Source: an uncultured Nitrospirales bacterium
GTDB taxonomy: Bacteria > Nitrospirota > Nitrospiria > Nitrospirales > UBA8639
Direction of reading: 5' to 3'
Assembly (NCBI GenBank): GCA_951812745.1
Contig: OX638327.1
Location: 434,001 to 498,000, forward strand
DNA length: 64,000 nt
Shown: positions 62,390 through 64,000 of the stretch, piece by piece
Numbering within the stretch: the stretch's first letter is position 1
Layout: every line of letters begins with the position of its first letter
The notes under the pieces: generated by a model
Seen by the model: the letters and a program-made list of their open reading frames with translations, nothing else
What the model was told of the DNA's origin: nothing
The model's database searches: none
Made by a program: the position numbers and the translations under genes

Positions 62390-64000
62390 ATGAAACGGTG
62401 GATGTGGTCACAGAGTCTCCAGCGCAAAACGATTCTCGGAATGGTGCTGGTCGGACTGCTCCCTCTTGTTCTGTCGTTGTTTCTGACCTATGTGGAAGAA
62501 CGCCGAGCCTTGCGAGAAATCACGGGTTCAAACTTCAAGGGCATTGCCGTTGAAGTGGCGCGAAAAATTGAGACGCAAATCATGCGGGGCATTAATGAGG
62601 CCCAACAGTTGGCCACCATCCCCTTTATTCGTGCCGCGGTGAAGGAAGCGAATCGGAGTTACGAAGGGAGAGACTCCGAAAAAATCAAGGCTTTCATCGA
62701 AGAATGGAAAGAACGGTGGCGTGCGCGACAGAACCCTCATGAATTTCCCGTCTTTGTGAACCGGATTGCGACGAATTATCTGGTTGACTGGCACGCCATC
62801 AGAAAGTCTGACTATTTGGGGATCTTGGTGACCGATAACCAAGGCGCGTTGGTCCTCAGCTCCCTCCCGCAGGTGCGATTTTATCATGGTGCGACGGAAT
62901 GGTGGAAAGCCGCGTTTCAGCAAGGACAAGGGCAGATTTACGTGAGTGATTTAACCTTCGATCCCTCCTTTGGCACCCACGTGCTGAACGTGGCCGTTCC
63001 TATTTTTGATCAAGGTCGTGACCGGGTGTTGGGGACCGTCAGTATCCTGCTTCGCCGGGATTCGTTGTTTCGTTCGATTTCCGAGGTGACCGCGGGCGTC
63101 ACCGGCCACGCCATGCTCATCGGAGTGGATGGGACTCCGTTAATTTGTCCGGTCTTGTCGCTGGAGCAACACACCGTGACTCCGGCTATGGTGGCCGCTA
63201 TTAACGAAGATCAGGCCGGGTGGGTTCAGGTGACGCAGGACACCCATGGCGCGAGGGATTCCCTGGTTGGGTATGCCCATTTACGGATTCCGGAAACCCT
63301 GGCGTCTGAAAGTTTCCGGGGCAGACAATGGCTGACGATCGTTCGGCAGAATCCCGAGGAGACGTATGCCCCCTTGCAACAGTTACTGGTGAAGGTGGCG
63401 ATGTACGGCGTCGTGGTGTTGGGCATTTTGTGGTTGGCGGGACTGATCGTGGCTCGAAAAATCGTGAGCCCGATCCAAACCTTGCATGAAGGCGTGCAGC
63501 GAATCGGTGCGGGCAATTGGGATCATCCCCTCGTGTTGAAAACCGGCGATGAGATTGAAGCGCTTTCCCATGCCTTTAATAAAATGGCCGTCGACCTGAA
63601 ACAGTCGTTTTCGCAATTGAATACGCAAATGGAAGAAATTCGTCATCTCGAGGAACGGTATCGTGATCTGATTGAGAATTCTCCCGAAATGATTCATCAA
63701 ATCGACAAGACCGGTCGTTTCGTTCACGTCAATAAAACCGAATTGGAAAAATTGGGATTTACGTTGCAAGAAATGCTCTCGATGCACTTATGGGACATTC
63801 TCCCTCCTGAAAGGAAAGCGGAAACGCTTGAATACGTCAATCGGTTGCCCGAGCAACCACGGAGCACCATTGAAACGGTGTTTCTCACGAGACACGGGAC
63901 CCCGATCGACGTCGAGATTCACTCCACGGCTCTGATTGATTCGGAAACGGGCGACTTGGTGTACACGCGTGCGTTTGTCAGAGATATTACTGAACGGAAG
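62390..64000 (+). CDS. Membrane sensor with Cache-like, HAMP and PAS domains, 5' part
   Basis: The reading frame is open from the ATG at 62390 to the right edge (537 codons). A first helix (LGMVLVGLLPLVLSLFLTYV) and a second near residue 340 (VAMYGVVVLGILWLAGLIVA) enclose a periplasmic Cache-like sensor domain. A HAMP linker (IVSPIQTLHEGVQRIGAGNW) and a PAS domain (YRDLIENSPEMIHQIDKTG, ending RDITERK) follow. It is most likely a histidine kinase or diguanylate cyclase; the output domain is outside the window. Confidence 0.85.
   Translation, partial: MKRWMWSQSLQRKTILGMVLVGLLPLVLSLFLTYVEERRALREITGSNFKGIAVEVARKIETQIMRGINEAQQLATIPFIRAAVKEANRSYEGRDSEKIKAFIEEWKERWRARQNPHEFPVFVNRIATNYLVDWHAIRKSDYLGILVTDNQGALVLSSLPQVRFYHGATEWWKAAFQQGQGQIYVSDLTFDPSFGTHVLNVAVPIFDQGRDRVLGTVSILLRRDSLFRSISEVTAGVTGHAMLIGVDGTPLICPVLSLEQHTVTPAMVAAINEDQAGWVQVTQDTHGARDSLVGYAHLRIPETLASESFRGRQWLTIVRQNPEETYAPLQQLLVKVAMYGVVVLGILWLAGLIVARKIVSPIQTLHEGVQRIGAGNWDHPLVLKTGDEIEALSHAFNKMAVDLKQSFSQLNTQMEEIRHLEERYRDLIENSPEMIHQIDKTGRFVHVNKTELEKLGFTLQEMLSMHLWDILPPERKAETLEYVNRLPEQPRSTIETVFLTRHGTPIDVEIHSTALIDSETGDLVYTRAFVRDITERK

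Noticed and set aside
1-64000. CRISPR arrays, rRNA genes and phage structural genes
   Set aside because: No regularly spaced direct repeats, rRNA-like segments or capsid/tail genes were seen.

Overview
The window looks like a chromosomal segment of a Nitrospira-type bacterium (Nitrospirota). It has moderately high GC and Gram-negative envelope genes. Its core is a respiratory locus of the kind known from nitrite-oxidising Nitrospira: cytochrome bd-like oxidase paralogues beside membrane-anchored c-type cytochromes and a diheme/ethylbenzene-dehydrogenase-like (NxrC-like) protein. The genus assignment is inferred from gene content; there is no rRNA here to confirm it.

Layout. 0-10 kb: the 3' end of an EndoQ-like PHP nuclease gene and a UvrD-type helicase gene flank an inserted block. 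The block holds a decayed uvrD 5' copy fused to a truncated DUF1348 gene, a Tsx-like porin, a HicB/HicA' remnant and a MITE-like repeat. A giant LplT-PlsC-acyl-ACP synthetase fusion and an amidohydrolase follow. 10-20 kb: mostly minus-strand housekeeping and carbohydrate genes (CCA-adding enzyme, GH15 glycosidase), then a SoxC-like sulfite dehydrogenase with a cytochrome c-TPR partner, a TPR lipoprotein and an Rv2578c-type radical SAM protein. 20-26 kb: an accessory zone with a VapBC-type module, tRNA-Arg(CCU), a GDSL autotransporter esterase, an AT-rich DUF5677 gene and a possible homing-endonuclease-repeat protein. 26-40 kb: a GCS2/aspartoacylase-like pair, msrA, an RND/MMPL transporter, a minus-strand cluster of two methyltransferases (one with a PqqD-like N-terminus) and a heme-oxygenase-like diiron protein, a DUF255 protein, and a secreted cupredoxin-like/carboxypeptidase-regulatory-like protein. 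40-55.5 kb: respiratory and membrane genes. 55.5-64 kb: mobA, argS, tgt-yajC-secD-secF and the start of a PAS-containing sensor.

How the genes may work together. Two gene sets each carry a 14-helix bd-like oxidase paralogue. The first (40.3-48.5 kb) adds a methyltransferase, DUF420, a zinc-ribbon/PCP_red protein, DUF3047 and two FGE-fold proteins. The second (48.8-55.5 kb) has two one-helix miniproteins that are easy to overlook, the oxidase, two membrane-anchored cytochromes c and the NxrC-like diheme protein, closed by a strong terminator. I infer a periplasmic electron-transfer chain ending in the bd-like protein. MobA and the SoxC-like enzyme fit a molybdenum-dependent lifestyle.

The most promising undescribed systems are (i) the bd-like oxidase locus with its miniproteins, (ii) the diiron oxidase / PqqD-like methyltransferase / methyltransferase cluster, (iii) the two secreted proteins with blue-copper-like C-x2-H-x2-M motifs, and (iv) a non-autonomous repeat family with at least three copies, one of which truncates hicA.
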